Source: Pseudovirgaria hyperparasitica (taxonomy: Eukaryota; Ascomycota; Dothideomycetes; Acrospermales; Acrospermaceae). From it: a stretch of DNA of 64,000 nt. The stretch lies in NCBI RefSeq assembly GCF_010093815.1, contig NW_022985559.1, positions 1,439,117-1,503,116 on the forward strand, written 5' to 3'. The notes beneath the pieces were generated by a model. It was not told the DNA's origin, did not search any database, and worked only from the letters and a program-made list of their open reading frames with translations. The position numbers were made by a program, and so were the translations under genes. This document shows, in pieces, positions 24,021 through 35,293 of this stretch. The stretch's first letter is position 1. Each line of letters starts with the position of its first letter.

Positions 24021-27000
24021 ATGCAGTTCGCTACGGCACATACGCCCCATACATTTCCCAGCATTGTCGATACGTTCAAGAGAAAGCTCGAAAGCTTGAG
24101 GACGAAGGCATACTGTGGTCGACAATATATACTCGTTGATCGGCTCCAAGACTGGCTTAACACGAGAGAAGAATCTCAGGAGCATACCAATATCAGGAGA
24201 CTGCTAAGTGTTGCCTTCTCAGATATATATCAAAAGGTGGATTCTCGCCAGCTATCGCAATCCTACATAGTCTTTGCTATTCTCATGGAGCACGACTATG
24301 GGCATCATATTGACAAATTCCTCGATGCCAATATAACGGACAGTCGCCTCAGTGAAGATCTGAGTATGGCTGAATTGCAGCGGAATCTTGGTGGCGAAGC
24401 GCCGCAAATTATCGACGCTTTTTACAATAGCAGATGGGCCTTCTGTCCGGCTCGTTTTGAGCTTGATTCGCATACAATAGTGAGGTCTCGCGATCAAATC
24501 ATACCCTACTGCTCTCGCGAAAGAATTAATGAGGGCGGTACCGCAGATGTCTGGCAAGTGACCATCAAAGAAGATATGCTGTCAAGCGATATGAAAGATC
24601 GGATGACTCAGTTCCGATTCGAATGTGCTGGGCATGGCATAGTAAGTGGAATCGAAGTAAGTGGTATTTCTCCGCTCATCGCCAACAGTGTTACCGGCTC
24701 GCCATCAAGGGCTACGCAGAGAAAGATTATGAAGTGTTTAATTGGGAAAGAGAAGCGTTCAATGTACTGCGAGGTCAAGCAGGAATGGTCCAATGCTTCG
24801 GCTCATATGAGATCGATGAGATCAACCCTGAATATCGCAGAGGCCAGGACCTCCGCAACTTTGCTCTCATCCTCGAGTTCGGAGAACGCGATCTCATGAA
24901 CTACCTCGAAGATACATCTCAAATTCCCCCTATCTTGCCGGAAGAGATATTTTCGTTCTGGAATGAGTTGTTCAAGGTCTCCGATGCTCTCAGTCAGTTT
25001 CACCATACAAAGTACCGAAACGCTGATACTAGCACATACTTATCTGGGTATGTCTTACGATAGTGATAGAGAAAGGTATTGACATCCATCTACAGGTGGC
25101 ATTCTGATGTCAAACCAGAAAACATCTTAAGAGTTAATGGTGAATTCAAGTTGGCTGACTTTGGATTCTCAAAGTTTAGGAAATTCGAAAAGAAAGAGGT
25201 AGTTCCTTCGGAGTATATTTATGGAGGCACATTTGCATACGGTACAGATTATTGGCCTAGAAAAGAACATGTTCTGATTGGACTGTAGGAGCACCTGAAT
25301 GCGAAGCCATGAGACAAAATCGTGGCACCACTACCAACGTTACTCAGACCATTGACACGTGGTCTTTTGGCTGTGTCCTATCGGAAGCTGCGACATGGCT
25401 TGCTCTTGGCTACCAGGGACTAGAACAGTACCAAGAGTTCCGTATTGGCGTTGTACGTGACCTTCGCCGCCGACACGCACCAGAAGATAGGAGTAAACGG
25501 GGTATTCAGATCCCCAGATCGGACAGCTCGTTCCATGACGGCTATAGGGTTTTACCTCAGATCCGTCTCTGGCACGATTATGTTCGCAACAGCACCAGGC
25601 GTACTGATACCATCACAGACCGTGTCTTAACATTAGTAGAGGATCACCTGTTGTTGGAGGATCCTCACGCACGTTATTCCTCAAACCAGCTTTCGGATGC
25701 ACTCAAGATTGCAGAGTGGGAGGCCAGACAGGATGTTCAAGCTCACTTCGCTGACCAAAGGTTGCGTCAAATTGCACCAGAGCTCCAGCAGCGGCTTGTG
25801 ACTATTGAGCAGACGGCAGCTGCCCGCCAAGGTACTTCCAATAGCAACCTGACCGTCATGTCTAAAGATACCACTCCTCTTGAAAGCGAAAAGACCGCTA
25901 GAGACAAAGGTATCATTTTGGGGCCACTTCCTACCAGGAACTATCGAAAATCGCAGCGTGCGGGCAAGACAGAATGGATAGAGAAGAACCCACTGTCTAG
26001 GACTGCGCACAGGAATCCTGAAACGATGATGAATACAATACCTTTGGCCCATTTGACTGAAAGTCCCAACACCTATGATGTGGACATAGATGAGCCTGGT
26101 CCATCAGATCGATGGGAAAGTCGTAATGTGCCACTACCGGCACCACTAAAAATCAGGACTAAGGAAACCTATGCGCACAAGGAGAATGGAGGTACATACG
26201 GTCGTGGCCTTACGAGTCCCCAGACTTTGGAGCTCTCTCCGCATCCTCATATGTCAAGTGTTCCTTCCATGGTGACACACCCAGACTATCCTGGGTTACA
26301 CAATACACATGAGATACGTTCTAACCCACATCCGAACTTTGCCACTCCTCAGGTGCTTATCAATATACTAAATACTTCCGCATCTAGGCCTGAGGATACA
26401 AGGGACCCGGGGGGGCAAATTCACCCAGCCACCCCGCCCAACTCACCAGAGACCAAGATCAAGAAATACGAGCAGAAGGGATTTGACCCGATGGATTCAC
26501 TGATCTCATCCAGGAGTGAGCCGCAAGAAGGCCCGTCAGATACTGCAATATTGTTGAACGAGGAAAAAATACTATTACAGTCCCCGGTGCCAATAGAAGA
26601 GGAACCGTCTAACGTCAGCATTCAAATAGATGAATATGCCACCGTTACCGACGTTAGAAACAAACACCCAGAACTGGACATCTTCATCGTTCGCCGCGAG
26701 CTTGAACGTAAGAATCCAGGACTTATTCGATCCTGGTTGATAAATTCTCCGCGGAACAAGAGGCTAAGCTACTTTGTGTCGAATAGGGACATTGTAAGTA
26801 GAAGATCTGTCGCGTGACTCGCCAAGGATTCTGACTCCTATGTCGCAGGTATTTGTGGTTGACAACGCGCCGACCATGCGACCATGGTGGGCTCTCGTAT
26901 CTTTTGTAGTGGAGACTATGGCGATGAATCTCACTGGCCTGGATAAAGATGGCTTGGATCTTCTTTTCACTGGAACGGACAAATTTAGACTCAAGGGCAA

Positions 27001-27645
27001 GAAGGCAGACGCACCAAGCAAATTCCTAAAGAATATTCGCGAAGCCACCCCAAATGATCGCTCTATGAACACGGACATGGCCGCATCGCTCGGCACTATC
27101 TTTGACGAGTATATCAGAACACCCCAAGAAAAGGGTATGACGCTTCTTGTGTTCACTGACGGCTTGTGGACCGGAGGTGCCGAAGATGATGCCGTCGAGA
27201 AAGCCTTGGTGAAGTTTATCACACGCACAAAGGATTACAAGATGGATCGTCAAATGAAGCGCCGCTTCAGTATAGAGTTCATATACTTTGGACACGACCA
27301 AAAAGCGATAGATCGCCTGCGGGCCCTGGACGATGAGATCAAGACAAAACACGAACTCCCGTAAGTCTTCCATCCTAGTCATCATGTAGCCAGCCGCCCG
27401 ACTGACAAATGTTCAGCGATATCGTCGACCACGAACCCTGGACCGGAGATGTCGATAAAATGATCACCGGTAGCTTCCTTGAATCGAAAGATGTTCAGAA
27501 ACCCGATGCCGGACTTTCGCCTCCCGGACTTTCGAGAGTGGACAGTAACACCCCTTCAATGAATTCCCTCTCCTCTCCGACACAGCCCAGCAAGCGATCT
27601 TCCTTTTTCGGAAATAGGAAGGGTAAAAGTGCTGAAACGAGGTGA
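24021..27645 (+). CDS. Protein kinase fused to a C-terminal vWA-like domain
   Basis: Six exons, 24021-24641, 24689-25047, 25096-25241, 25289-26793, 26849-27360 and 27417-27645, give 1123 residues. Residues 1-165 form a helical N-terminal region (IRRLLSVAFSDIYQKV...). The kinase domain spans about 168-520: glycine loop INEGGTADVW, ATP-site lysine in YRLAIKGY, catalytic loop HSDVKPENIL (Arg of HRD replaced by Ser), LADFGFSKF, and FAYGAPE assembled across an intron, then DTWSFGCVLSEAATW. A disordered Pro/Ser-rich linker runs to about 830. The C-terminal part (about 878-1065) reads FVVDNAPTMRPWW, then MTLLVFTDGLWTGG and FSIEFIYFG, the order of strands in von Willebrand A domains; the metal-site DxSxS is degenerate (D-N-A-P-T). 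Fungal kinases of this form occur in lineage-specific gene sets; the substrate is unknown. The start is the first ATG in frame. Two donor sites 15 bases apart end exon 1. Confidence 0.8.
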
Positions 27646-28122
27646 AGTCTCACCACCCATAGGCAAACACATTTTGGCGTAGCGTTTTATTAGAATATGG
27701 ATCCTGGTTGATACCCGCATGTCTGCATACTAGAAAGACTGCACTAAGGAGTTCGGATCTGATTGTGGATCTTGCTTTCGATGCGTGAAAAAATGTTGGC
27801 CTGAGTGACTTTAGTCTCGAAAGTGGGGTGTAGTTGAGGTGGTCATATTGCTGTGTGTATGTATTGTCTTTCTACGCAGTTGTAGTGGTTTTCTGTGATA
27901 TAATAATAGTATTTAATGTGTAGATCAGTGAATGAAAGAATGTACCTATGTGTGTCATAGTGTGCCTGTGGTAAGGAGATATCTGCATATGACATCATTT
28001 ATGCTCCGCGACACTGTATGCCAGGTTCGTAAGATGCAGCGTAGGGTCACACATGAAGAGTTTCGATGTAGTAGAGAGAATGAAGTTGAAAGACTGATTA
28101 GCTGTTAATGTCCAGGAATTTG

Positions 28123-28141
28123 AGCAAGCTTAAAGCTTGCT
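28123..28141. repeat. Perfect 9-bp inverted repeat with one-base centre
   Basis: The sequence agcaagctt-a-aagcttgct can fold on itself completely. It lies about 480 bases behind the kinase-vWA stop codon and could act in RNA 3' end structure; no T run follows. Confidence 0.5.
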
Positions 28142-28221
28142 GAGATCTTCCAGTCAAACTCATCACCATCATAAGACCCGGAGCTTGCTTGGACTACAGC
28201 ATCTTTTATGAAAGTCTTCTA

Positions 28222-28264
28222 CTTCTTCTTTTTTCTTTTTCTTCTTCTTCTTCTCTTTTTCTTC

Positions 28265-28295
<31 letters not shown>

Positions 28296-28297
28296 CT
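28222..28297 (+). repeat. 76-nt uninterrupted pyrimidine tract (ctt/ct microsatellite)
   Basis: Every base from 28222 to 28297 is C or T, ending in a (ct)n run. It is between two convergent genes and probably variable in length among strains. Confidence 0.85.
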
Positions 28298-28752
28298 AGG
28301 AGGAAGTTTGGAATGTGTACTATTGGATATATACTTGTGGGAGCTGTGTGTCACAGAGTACGTATCCAGACTAAGGAAGAAAACACACATAGGAAAAACC
28401 ATGGCTTTTGTGTGAAAACGTCGTATCGTATCTATATAAGACAAAAATAGAACATGGACGTAGCCAAGCAGACCGTAGCCTGAGTGTGGTATACAAAAAG
28501 ACAAAAGAAACGAAAACCGAATGGCACACGATGCCGTCGTCAGGAAAGAAAGGTATATGCCGCCCCTTCCCCTTTTGCCCCAAGTCAAACCAATCGAAAT
28601 CCATCCAAAAACACCAAACATCAGCGCCCAAAGCCAGCGTACAACGTATAATATAATACACCAATCAACGATACAAACCTCTCATAATTCATGATCATGA
28701 CGCACACCACTCTCCCAACCCAATCATACACCCACCACCAACATTTCCCATC

Positions 28753-30479
28753 TTACACCCTGTCCCCAAAATACCCCTTCTCCAACACCACCGGCCCAGG
28801 CGACGTCCCCACAGGCGTCGAATACCGCGAACTCCCCTCCGACAACCGCACCCCGTCCAACCGCACGACCACCACCCCTTCCTTCTCACTCCCGTCATCC
28901 CCTTCTGGCCCTACTACATCCCACCCTTGATCCTGCTCCTCCTGCTCCTGCTCACTCCTCAGCGCCGGATGCGAACGCATGTCATCGCCCGCGTGTCTAC
29001 CAAGACCGGCATTCATCTCCACATCCCCTTCGCGCTCCGCATACCCGAGTCCGGTCCCGGCCCCGGTCCCATCCCCCACCCTCACCGTCCACCGCCCCGT
29101 AAGTTGCGAGAAGAACTCACATGTGCGGAACGCGTTTCGGAAGCCGCCGTGGACGCGCACGGGCGGGATCATGGGTGGGCCGGAAGCGGGGCCGAGGGAT
29201 GTGATGCGATCATTATCGTCATCATCGTCATTGTTGTTGTTATGGTGGTGGTTGTAGTGGTTGTTGTTTGATTTGTCGGCCGAGGGCGCGGTGGCAGCGG
29301 CGACGATGGTGATGATGCGGGATCTGAAGGAGGCGTAGGCGCGCGTGAGGAGGGAGTTGCGCAGGAAGGTTTTGATGTAGGGGGCGCAGGCGACGGCGAT
29401 GGCGAGGTGGTTTTCGATGGTGGAGCAGAGCATTAACTGGCCGTATTGGACTGTTGGGGTGGGAGAGTTAGTATGGGGGTAAAAGAGGTACGGGGAGACA
29501 TACAGGCCATGTCGCCAGTGGATTTTATTTCGTACATGATCCAGACGCGCAGCGCGGAGGCGATGAGGACGCTATTGTAGGAAATCTAAGTTAGTATGGG
29601 ACTACTATGCAAGCATCCAGGGAAGAATAGGGCAACTCACACAAGCCCCAGCCCAAACACGAAGTACAACCCAACCTTACTCGCCCTAGAAACCTGGAGA
29701 TTCCATGTAAACACCACCGGCATCGCATACAGCACTGTATCAATGCCCATCATCAGGAACCCATTCGAGATCGAAAAGTCCATAAATCTGATATTCGAAC
29801 ATGTGCCAGGCACGGTGGGGTCGAAGATGCGGGCCATGGGCACGCACTGGGCGAGTACGACGATGATGGAGGAGGCGCCGAAGCCGACGGAGACAAAGGT
29901 CATGAAGTGGATGAAGTAGTGTGCGGGTGTGCTCATGGTGAGGTCGCGGTAGAATTGCAGGAGGGAGAGCTTGACGAGCATGTTGCAGGAGAGATAGAAG
30001 ATGTTTGTGACGAGGACGGCCTGTTTGGGTATGTTAGTGGAAATATGGTATGCGCGGGGAGAGGGTGGAGGAGTACTGACCTGGCGCATGCGGATACCAT
30101 TTAGGAATTCTAGATCGCTTTCGTGGGTACCGAGTCCGAATGATGTGCCTGAGACGTCGATATCAGTGGTGAATTAGAAGATGACAAAAGTGATCTTACT
30201 GATTATGAGGCCAAGAGACATTGCAATTCCAAAGACCTTCAACAGTTTATTAGCTATTGCAACAGATCACGTAGTTGTCGCCCATACAGTTGCCGCGAGA
30301 ATAAACCCTGAAGCAGTCAGCGAAGTGGACTATCGAAGCTGGTCTATTATCATACAATCATGTTGCTTATAAGTCCCACTCAAGATTTTCCGTTGGAGTA
30401 ACCTGACCGTCACAGCGCCAAATGACAGGACAGACATGGCGACACTAACGCCAATGACAGCATTCTGCCTGGGCAACAT
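28753..30479 (-). CDS. Rhodopsin-domain (Pth11-type GPCR-like) integral membrane protein
   Basis: Seven exons fit: 30479-30403, 30307-30271, 30236-30200, 30148-30081, 30020-29643, 29585-29504 and 29450-28753, giving 458 residues. This family has seven membrane helices and includes fungal surface receptors and unassigned membrane proteins. Visible segments include NAVIGVSVAMSVLSFGAVTV, FGIAMSLGLII, the conserved-type AVLVTNIFYLSCNMLVKLSL, FIHFMTFVSVGFGASSIIVV and the Cys-containing loop VPGTCSNIRFMDFSISNG. The later helices lie in VLYAMPVVFTWNLQVSRASK, VGLYFVFGLGL and LMLCSTIENHLAIAVACAPY. The cytosolic tail has Asn/His/Asp runs from a trinucleotide repeat near 29212-29270 and an acidic end. 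The intron between exons 2 and 3 would be only 34 bases with a poor donor, so the exact 5' exons are less sure than the rest; it cannot be retained because it contains stops. Confidence 0.75.
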
Positions 30480-31947
30480 GGCTCTGGTGTATTGTGGATG
30501 TCAAGATACAAGAAGTCTATAACGACAATGGCACAAGGGCACAACGAAGCCCAGTCCTATATGACTGCGGATTGGGGATATATGGCATTCGACGAAAACC
30601 TGGGGACGGTAGATGAGACTTGGACACTGAGCAATGACCATTCGTCGCCCTGATATATGGACGAGCCATCGGAGCATTGTTTTGACAACTGCAAAAATCA
30701 GGGCAATTCATGTAGAGTCCGCAGCGTTTACAGGAAAAAGAACAGTGGGGCTGATACTGCACACTGCAAGCACGGAGTCCGGAGCAGGCATGTCTGGGTG
30801 GTCGGCGAGGTTGTTAGTATGCAGTAGAGTCTGTATAAAGGTAGGTCGAGCACCCAATGGAATAACATAAGCATAGTCCACTCCATCAGTGAGTAATCAC
30901 TGCATATCATGATCATAATGAAGAATTTATGGCGCGAGTCAACCCAAATCCACGACCCAAAGTACAACCTGACAGTCACAGAAAAGGTAAACTAACAGCG
31001 GGACAGAGGCAGGCAAAGGCATATCAACATGTATCGAGAAGAAAACAAAAGACTTGAAGTGGCGATGATTAGAATAAGATAAATGTTTATTTTTACACCA
31101 CGAACCGCTCTTCCCGCGGCGCGCGCAGTCCATTCGAGTTACAACAGTACACTTACACTATCACTTGAGCTCGTGGCAAATGTGCGACCACAATGATACC
31201 TCAACCCGCATTTTACATGCATTGGCCTGCATCTACGGAGAATGGATTGTGATAGCGCGATTGGTTGAGGTTTACTAGCGTTCCGGGGAAGCGATTCCCG
31301 GTCCTGCGGATCAAGCCGTGCTTGCCAAGATATCTAGTCGAGTCGACATGAGAGTCCGGTAGCGCGGTAGATCCCATTGGTGTCAGGTAAGGTAGCGATC
31401 TGTTGTGTCTATCGATTATTGAGTATCGATACGAAGTTCCAGGATAGAATTTGCGGACATGGCCTTGACAAGCAATATGAAAGGCTGTTTGGTGCTCATC
31501 TATCCGCGCGATATCAGCAATCGGCTTGAGAAGAAGGTCCGTCTTAGCCTTCAACATTGGCATGACCATGATGAATGGCCAGGGCTCAGCTGAGAGGTTC
31601 ATGCAAGGTACGATCATCAGTGAGGCTGCATTGCCGCGTTGAGCCCTGACCAGCGCATTCTTTGCATTGCGTACACTGCAGGGCATTCCTTGCTCCCCAC
31701 GCGATCCTCAATGGGGCAAACCGATCTGTGCCATCCCACCCACAGATCTCGGCTGTGGTGGTGGTGGTCGTCGTCGTGCATGGTGAATTATTCCACCGGA
31801 CTTCGCCATTGGTCCCACTCGTCTAGCGATTCAATATTTTTTCTGGCAAGCCGACCAATCTTAGAAGGCCAATTAGATGCCTTCGTCGCTGCTTAAGACG
31901 ATTCGAAGCGTCGATGCCGGGCGATGCATATTAGCCAGGGGCGTGGA
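30480..31947. other. Intergenic
   Basis: About 1.5 kb. One minus-strand frame of 157 codons (31686-31213) starts with ATG but has no recognisable domain, no intron pattern and no homologue that I know of; I do not call it a gene. Confidence 0.4.
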
Positions 31948-33278
31948 TCATCCATTCCTGCGTTTGCATTGCGCAGCGACTACACTGATATCGTCAAGTT
32001 TGCCTGACCAGCTCGATCAGTCCCAAGTCTTGATCTCTGCGACAAATGATGAAACTCACCTCCTTCAATAGACAGACCTTCCTCAACAGCCTTCTCCATG
32101 TACGGACTCTCAGCAAATGGATCTTCGGCAATCTTCCTGGCCTCTTTGACCAATTCTTCTGCAACGTAATGCATGCCTTGCGCGTGGCTCTCTTCGCCAG
32201 GGTCCTTTCCTCTCTCTTTCGCGACCTCGCCATTGTTCCACTTGCGCAGGCTTTCCAGCACGAAGTCGACAATCTCATGTTCCCAGAGGTTGTCCACTAC
32301 GCCGTCGGACATGGCAATGACAACATCATCTTCTTCAAGCTCCATGCGATTCATGACCGCAATCTCAGTGGGTGTGTCTGGGCTATTCGTGCCGAGTTGA
32401 CGCGGGCAATCGAACCAGTGCCACTGCTCTTTCGTCTTGAACAACGTGTTTCCATCCTTTGGCCTGATTACCAGAACCTGCGAGTCCCCAAGCTGCGTCA
32501 CATATAATATAGGCTTTGAAGGATCGTCCTTGTCCGCGCCCAGTAACGCACTACAAGCGGTAGTCGTGCCTTGCCATTCATTCGTAGCCTTCTTTGTATT
32601 CTCATACGCCTCCTGCAGGTATCGCACCGGGTTCGGCTCTGCGTCTCTCCCATACTGATCTTTCTCTGCCTCCAGCGCCCAGAAGTGAAGTATCAGGCGG
32701 GCCCATAGTCTGGAAGAGCAAAACTTGTTAGTTGGTAATCCCGTGCAACGTACGACCTTTTTGGGGCTTCGCCAGCCGCTGTGCCTCACTCACGCTGCAT
32801 GCCCCTTTTCTCGGTGCGCCCAAGCCCCGACGCCATCGTTTGCACAGATGAAATTATCAGACACTAGCACTGCGTCGTCTCCGTTTGTGATACCGCGTAT
32901 CATCTCGCCATCGTAGTATGAGCGCCGGTCTCGGCTGCGGTGGTGCGTGCTGAGCGGGTCCGAAAAGCTGCCGCTGGGGTAGGATAGAAAGGGCGGAGGA
33001 AAAGGTCGAGACGGGCGCTTTGCAAAGAGTGCGTACCCGGCTTCGAAGTAGAAGGGAGCCTTTGACTTCAGAGCTTCCTCAGAAGGTGCCGGAGTAGTGG
33101 TGCCACCTGTAAGCCTCCGGTCCGAGTTGGACTGCTTCTCGCTGCTATAACATCGCGCAGATAGCCTTGCAGGTAGTCTGATGCGGGAGGACAAGGTCGA
33201 TAGGCAACGGCGCGTCACGTTTGAAGTCTGCAAGAAAGCGCCGGGCTGCGAAGGTGCTGTTGATCGAAATATGTACAT
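31948..33278 (-). CDS. ptc7: Mitochondrial PP2C-type protein phosphatase, Ptc7-like
   Basis: Three exons, 33278-32794, 32709-32060 and 32003-31948, give 396 residues. The start is the first ATG in the frame; it opens an Arg/Ser-rich, acid-free presequence (MYIFRSTAPSQPGAF, then RIRLPARLSARCYSSEKQ) typical of mitochondrial import. Metal-dependent phosphatase motifs follow in order: VSDNFICANDGVGAW, GTTTACSALLGAD, VTQLGDSQVLVIRP, VVIAMSDGVVDNLWEHEIV and, only after splicing to exon 3, GGKLDDISVVAAQ. The Asp residues that bind the metals are present. In yeast, Ptc7 dephosphorylates coenzyme Q biosynthesis and other mitochondrial proteins; the same role is inferred here. The short last exon was placed because an unspliced read-through loses the final KxDDI motif. 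Confidence 0.9.
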
Positions 33279-33727
33279 CGAGGCGATAAGTGTCGATAGT
33301 GTTGATGACAGGCTTGCCTGTCGCGAAAACTGCGCAAGAAAAGAGCTACAAGACAGAAGCGCGACCCATCTGGGCGCATTTATCAAGAAAATCCAAGCAG
33401 CAGAGGACCAAAGGTGAAGATTGTTGAGAGCATTCACGAGTATTGAGGCTCTGGCCGGAATCTAAGACGTCACGTGAGCGGCATTGTGACGGCAGCTAAC
33501 CAGAAGTGTGCATAATAAGTATATTTCTGCTGGTCCCGTCCAATCCCGTAATCAGCGATTTATTGATGCCAGAACGCAAGCGTCTCTTTCGGTATTGTAC
33601 GCGTTGAAGCGTGCTGATACAAGCATCCGACCGTACATTATTATGTACGGCCAATTTACAAAATCCCCGGCGCCATAGATGCATGCGAAGAACGATGACG
33701 GCATGAAAACAGATCCACCTTCTTCAC
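33279..33727. promoter_or_regulatory. ptc7 promoter and CBS-gene 3' flank
   Basis: 449 bases. It carries a short hairpin at 33631-33650 (listed separately). No TATA-like or factor site can be assigned with confidence. Confidence 0.45.
33631..33650. repeat. Short hairpin, ccgtacat-tatt-atgtacgg
   Basis: Perfect 8-bp arms with a 4-base loop, about 78 bases downstream of the CBS-domain gene's stop. Its core gtacatWattatgtac is nearly the same as the palindrome at 42597-42620. Confidence 0.65.
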
Positions 33728-34293
33728 TCAGTTATCATACACCGGTCTCCTCTTCACAAACTCTTCTAGGTCCCACTTCGTAGCAACCCCAAGGACAAAT
33801 CTCCTGCTACCATCCGTGACAACCGCAAAATCCTGCGTCTCGCCCTCGAGCCCCGAACCACGGCCAGCGAAGAAAGCCTCGAGATCTTCCAGCGGCGTGT
33901 CCATCGTGATGACTTTATACACCCGGCCCTTCCGTCGGAACTTCAACATTGCGCTTTCCACTGGGTCATTCTCGCGGACTTTGCCATCCTTCAGCAGCTC
34001 TTTCAATCGTGGAATGCTCAGGTACCCGAGTAAGGCGCGGTTCTCCTGAGAAGTGACAGTGAGGTGTGTGTAGTCGCGTTCGAAGGCACTCATCATAGCG
34101 TGTGAGATTGGTTGCGATGGCTTGACGGAGAGCGCAGGAGGAGGGTCGAGGTCTTCAACAGTGGCCTGCGGTCGGTGAGTTGGTTGCGACACTATGCGTG
34201 AGTTTTGTGACTTACGCCCCGGAACTTGTTTGCCCATGGCGACTTATCGCGCACGGCAGATGTGCCAGTCGAAGATGACAATGTGGCAGCCAT
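33728..34293 (-). CDS. CBS-domain protein
   Basis: Two exons, 34293-34216 and 34165-33728, give 171 residues. The joined sequence FRG|ATVEDLDPPPALSV is continuous in frame. Two CBS motifs make up most of the protein: the first contains DYTHLTVTSQENRALLGYLS and IPRLKELLKDGKV, the second VYKVITMDTPLEDLEAFFAG, ending in FAVVTDGSRRFVLGVATKWD. CBS pairs bind adenosyl nucleotides in other proteins; here there is no attached enzyme or channel domain, so it is probably a small stand-alone regulatory or sensor protein. Its partner cannot be read from the sequence. A likely 45-nt intron in the 5' leader lies at 34318-34362 (gtgagt..ttacag on the minus strand). Confidence 0.85.
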
Positions 34294-34661
34294 TTTATAC
34301 CTGCCAGCAGAGGTTCTCTGTAAGTTTGAATGCTTGAAGCTGCTCGAGGGAGAGGTACTCACGCAGAGGCGAGGCACAGTGGGGTTGCGGGGCTGGTGCC
34401 TTATTGTTAAGGCAACAATGCCTCCCTCGTCTTTAGACTCCTATCCAATTCGACTATTCACGGCAGAACACCCACACTTATAGCAATATCTGCACAGCAC
34501 AGATTTACAAGTAGAAAATAGCGCTAAATTAACAGTTACGCTTATCTACGTGGACAGACCAAATTCGACATACGCGACTACGACTCAGCCCGATCCTTGG
34601 TACCTGCCATCACACCCTATACCAGGGCACCAAGCATTTCAATCCCAATCCCAAACATAAC
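34294..34661. promoter_or_regulatory. CBS-gene promoter with a probable 5' UTR intron
   Basis: The minus strand shows a GTGAGT donor at 34362 and a TTACAG acceptor ending at 34318, 24 bases upstream of the start codon, with no coding frame across it. This fits a leader intron. The rest is flanking sequence. Confidence 0.45.
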
Positions 34662-35293
34662 CTATCTAACCAAAACCCAAGCCATACCACCAACAACAGC
34701 AGTAGCCCAAATACCAGCAACGCCCCAGGCACCCGAAACACCAGGCGCCCTCAGCCCAGCAGCAGCACCCTCAGAGTTGGTAGGACTGCTGCTAGACGCA
34801 CTGTGGCTCGCGCTGTGGTCAGCACCATTGGTAGTACCCGGAAGAAGCGAAGTCAAGGAAGCCAGCCCAGTGGGAATCAGAGTGGCGAGATGCGAGGGAA
34901 CAAGGTCGGTAACCTGGCCGGGGAGATCGCTTGGGAGAATACCAGAGGGCAGCAGGCTGGAGGCGATGGCAAGGGCGGACTCAGCGGCAGCGGTGTTGTA
35001 AGGGTATGCGATGTCGCCGCCTGCAGCAAGATGTTAATATAATGTGTTCTCTGTCATTCTTTTGTTCAGGTAGCCATACCGTTGTCGCATGTAGGGAGGT
35101 CAGCGATGGTTCCGCAAGTCTCGCCAGATCCACAGCACCAGCCGTTGTTGCAGTCGACGTAGTCATCACCACAGAGAATGGATGGGTCAATGTCCTGGGA
35201 GACCTGACGCTTGTTGAAGGAGAACTGCTTCGCCGGAGAAGAGGCAGCAGCGGCTACGGCCGCGAAGGCAAAGATGATGGAAGAGGCATGCAT
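34662..35293 (-). CDS. Secreted GPI-anchor-type protein with Cys-rich N-terminal domain
   Basis: Two exons, 35293-35080 and 35020-34662, give 190 residues. The N-terminus is a clear signal peptide (MHASSIIFAFAAVAAAASS). Residues about 30-75 contain eight cysteines in a compact arrangement (ILCGDDYVDCNNGWCCGSGE, then TCGTIADLPTC), similar in spacing to small disulphide-bonded fungal wall domains. The middle is Leu/Pro/Thr-rich, then comes a Ser-rich linker (SASHSASSSSPTN), probably O-glycosylated, and a hydrophobic C-terminus (GVAGIWATAVVGGMAWVLV) after small residues, as in GPI-anchored wall proteins. Function is not known; a cell-surface role is inferred. The hydrophobic tail ends in a single Arg, which is acceptable for a GPI signal. 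Confidence 0.75.

Larger units (their letters stand above)
27646..28752. other. Convergent intergenic region
   Basis: About 1.1 kb between the ends of the kinase-vWA gene and the Rhodopsin-domain gene. It holds a perfect short hairpin (28123-28141) and a long pyrimidine tract, listed separately, and no supported gene. Confidence 0.5.

Noticed and set aside
20400-30479. Secondary-metabolite gene cluster
   Set aside because: No polyketide synthase, peptide synthetase, terpene synthase, P450 or pathway-type Zn2Cys6 factor is present.
31213-31686. 157-codon minus frame in an intergenic region
   Set aside because: Starts with ATG but shows no family motif, no splice pattern and no supporting context; could still be a small unknown gene.
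33279-33437. N-terminal extension of the Ptc7-like protein
   Set aside because: The extension would start at GTG; the ATG at 33278 gives a typical mitochondrial presequence.
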